From the NCBI GenBank assembly GCA_013151255.1, contig JAADIQ010000117.1, positions 1 to 64,000 of the forward strand: a stretch of DNA of 64,000 nucleotides, read 5' to 3'. This document shows positions 62,790 through 64,000 of the stretch, piece after piece. The translations under genes were made by a program, and so were the position numbers. The DNA is from Alphaproteobacteria bacterium. GTDB taxonomy: Bacteria; Pseudomonadota; Alphaproteobacteria; Caulobacterales; Parvularculaceae. Numbering within the stretch: the stretch's first letter is position 1; each line of letters begins with the position of its first letter. Under the pieces are notes generated by a model. That model was given only the letters and a program-made list of their open reading frames with translations, did no database searches and was not told the origin of the DNA.

Positions 62790-64000
62790 ATGACCATATC
62801 GCCGCCCGTTGATGCTCCCGCCAGCGATCTCGTTGCGTGTGAAACACCTGAGGAGGCGGTTGCGCGCCTTATCACGCTCTATGATGAGGCCCATGCGCAA
62901 CTAAAAGAACGCTTCGAGCTTTATGTCGCCGGCAAGCTGGCGCCGGAGCCGGGCGAGGCGCCAACCTATCCATATTTATGCGCGGTCGTGCCGGCGGAGA
63001 GCGCGTCTCAAACCTCCAGGCTGGCGCTCGGCCGGGTGGCGTCCACCAGCGTTTATGGCGCCACCATGACGCGCCCGGCGCTGTTTTCGGAATATCTAAA
63101 AGGCCAGCTTGAGCGGATTATGGGCCGCTACGCGGCAAAGATTTTTGTCGGGCGGTCGTTTGCGCCAATCCCGCTTGCCTTCGTGCTTGAAAAGGCCACC
63201 GTCGCATTGTCGCAGGAACAGCGCAGCGCGCTGCAATATTATTTCCACACGCCCAACCTTGTCGCCACCAATGACGATATTGTCGACGGGCACTTTGTAT
63301 TAAAGCGCAGCGGCACATTGCCGATTTCACTGTTTGGCGCGGAGCGCGTGGATTATTCGCTGCACCGCATCCAACATTATACCGCCACAAGCCCGGAGCA
63401 CTTTCAGGATTTTATTCTGTTTACAAACTATCAGCGTTATGTTGACGAGTTTGTCGCGTTTGGCAAAAAAGAAGTTGAGGCCGGCCGCGCCGATGCGCTG
63501 GTCGAGCCGCATGGCCGGATTTCGCGCAAGGGCGCGCCAGCAACCGGCGATGCGGGCAAGATGCCGCAAATGCCGGCCTATCATCTTACGCAAGCCAAAG
63601 GGCACGGCATCACCATCGTCAACATTGGCGTCGGGCCTTCAAACGCTAAAACCATCACCGATCATCTGGCGGTGTTGCGCCCGCAAGTGTGGTTGATGAT
63701 CGGCCATTGCGGCGGCCTGCGCCGCACCCAGCGGCTTGGCGATTATGTTCTGGCCCACGCTTATCTGCGCGAGGATAATGTGCTGGACGACGTGTTGCCG
63801 CCGTCCGTGCCGTTGCCGACGCTGGCGGAAGTCCAGCTGGCGTTAACGCAAGCGGTATCGGAAGTGAGCGGCATCGCCCATGGCCAGTTGAAAGAACATT
63901 TGCGCACCGGCACAGTGGTGACCACCGACGATCGCAATTGGGAATTACGCTTTGAGCGCAATGCAGTGCGCCTCAACCAGGCGCGCGCGATCGCCATCGA
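62790..64000 (+). CDS. amn: AMP nucleosidase (C-terminus cut by window edge)
   Basis: 403 residues read before the window ends. The N-terminal domain (about 1-165) is specific to AMP nucleosidase. The nucleoside phosphorylase-like part has GHGITIVNIGVGPSNAKTI and LMIGHCGGLRRTQRLGDYVLA, the usual active-site region, then GTVVTTDDRNWELR with the conserved catalytic Glu/Asp context. It hydrolyses AMP to adenine and ribose 5-phosphate, controlling adenylate levels. The start at 62790 has a GAGA site, 92 bases after palindromic repeat copy C. Confidence 0.93.
   Translation, partial: MTISPPVDAPASDLVACETPEEAVARLITLYDEAHAQLKERFELYVAGKLAPEPGEAPTYPYLCAVVPAESASQTSRLALGRVASTSVYGATMTRPALFSEYLKGQLERIMGRYAAKIFVGRSFAPIPLAFVLEKATVALSQEQRSALQYYFHTPNLVATNDDIVDGHFVLKRSGTLPISLFGAERVDYSLHRIQHYTATSPEHFQDFILFTNYQRYVDEFVAFGKKEVEAGRADALVEPHGRISRKGAPATGDAGKMPQMPAYHLTQAKGHGITIVNIGVGPSNAKTITDHLAVLRPQVWLMIGHCGGLRRTQRLGDYVLAHAYLREDNVLDDVLPPSVPLPTLAEVQLALTQAVSEVSGIAHGQLKEHLRTGTVVTTDDRNWELRFERNAVRLNQARAIAI

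Noticed and set aside
62536-62793. Open frames at 41657-41950 (minus) and 62536-62793 (plus) sharing a peptide with SLDSLLVACSNPKTAY-like sequence
   Set aside because: The shared peptide is only the translation of palindromic repeat copies B and C in one frame, not a protein family.

Overview
The window is about 58-60% GC (judged by eye) and reads as a chromosome segment of an alphaproteobacterium, probably of the Caulobacterales/Hyphomonadaceae/Parvularculaceae type. The reasons are the order rho-hemJ-hemE, a putative replication origin, ppsR-maf-aroE-coaE, then dnaK-dnaJ and dapB, together with TTAA-N7-TTAA (CtrA-type) motifs and GANTC (CcrM-type) sites in the origin-like intergene. The genus is not identifiable from sequence alone.

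Layout. 1-3.9 kb: a PilZ-domain fragment, a glutathione transferase, gamma-glutamyltransferase and an amidohydrolase. 4-7 kb (minus strand): hemE-hemJ-rho, with apparent frameshifts in both hemJ and rho. 6.9-7.3 kb: candidate oriC. 7.3-10.2 kb (plus): tightly packed ppsR-maf-aroE-coaE. 10.2-17.7 kb: alpha/beta hydrolase, adenosine-kinase-like PfkB protein, lipoprotein, AmpG-like transporter, hybrid histidine kinase, ComM/YifB. 17.8-21.9 kb: an unusual two-gene locus, a SLOG-like/4-TM protein followed by a TIR-like/TM/sulfatase-modifying-factor protein. 22.2-25.5 kb: dnaK-dnaJ. 25.6-28.7 kb: MAPEG/HxlR divergent pair, DUF3088, acetyltransferase, dapB, retropepsin-like protease. 28.8-31.1 kb: a secreted M6-like metalloprotease. 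31.2-36.3 kb: Ubi-type monooxygenase, Amt transporter, FtsK. 36.3-39.3 kb: a cassette of a LuxI/FeeM-like acyl synthase, a haem-oxygenase-like diiron enzyme and a divergent degenerate membrane histidine kinase, with a perfect CtrA-type motif between them. 39.3-43.8 kb: DUF418, DUF2147, an outer-membrane barrel and an AdeRS/BaeRS-like two-component pair.

43.83-58.61 kb is an integrated mobile element. It is bounded by a 51-bp exact direct repeat (62 bp with two mismatches) that on the right is the 3' half of an intact tRNA-Gly(GCC). It has a tyrosine integrase at the left end, and a satellite-type core of AlpA regulator, small HTH protein, primase-like protein, D5/P4-type helicase, a cluster of eight CGGACCC repeats that could be its origin, a terminase small subunit-like protein and head-protein-like fragments. 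No large terminase, portal, capsid or tail gene is seen, so it looks like a phage satellite (PICI/P4-like) or a heavily reduced prophage. Its cargo looks like a defence island: AbiV (frameshifted in a T9 run), an HExxH metalloprotease, a DUF3644/HEPN-type protein, a membrane alpha/beta hydrolase, and a convergent Panacea-domain/proteasome-like Ntn hydrolase pair next to the tRNA.

58.8-64 kb returns to housekeeping genes: YbaK-type deacylase, CnoX-like thioredoxin-TPR protein, LonN-domain protein, Trm112-like protein, a GNAT protein and AMP nucleosidase (cut by the window end). Three copies of a ~106-bp two-hairpin palindromic repeat, with compensatory changes in the stems, lie at 15.96, 41.83 and 62.59 kb.
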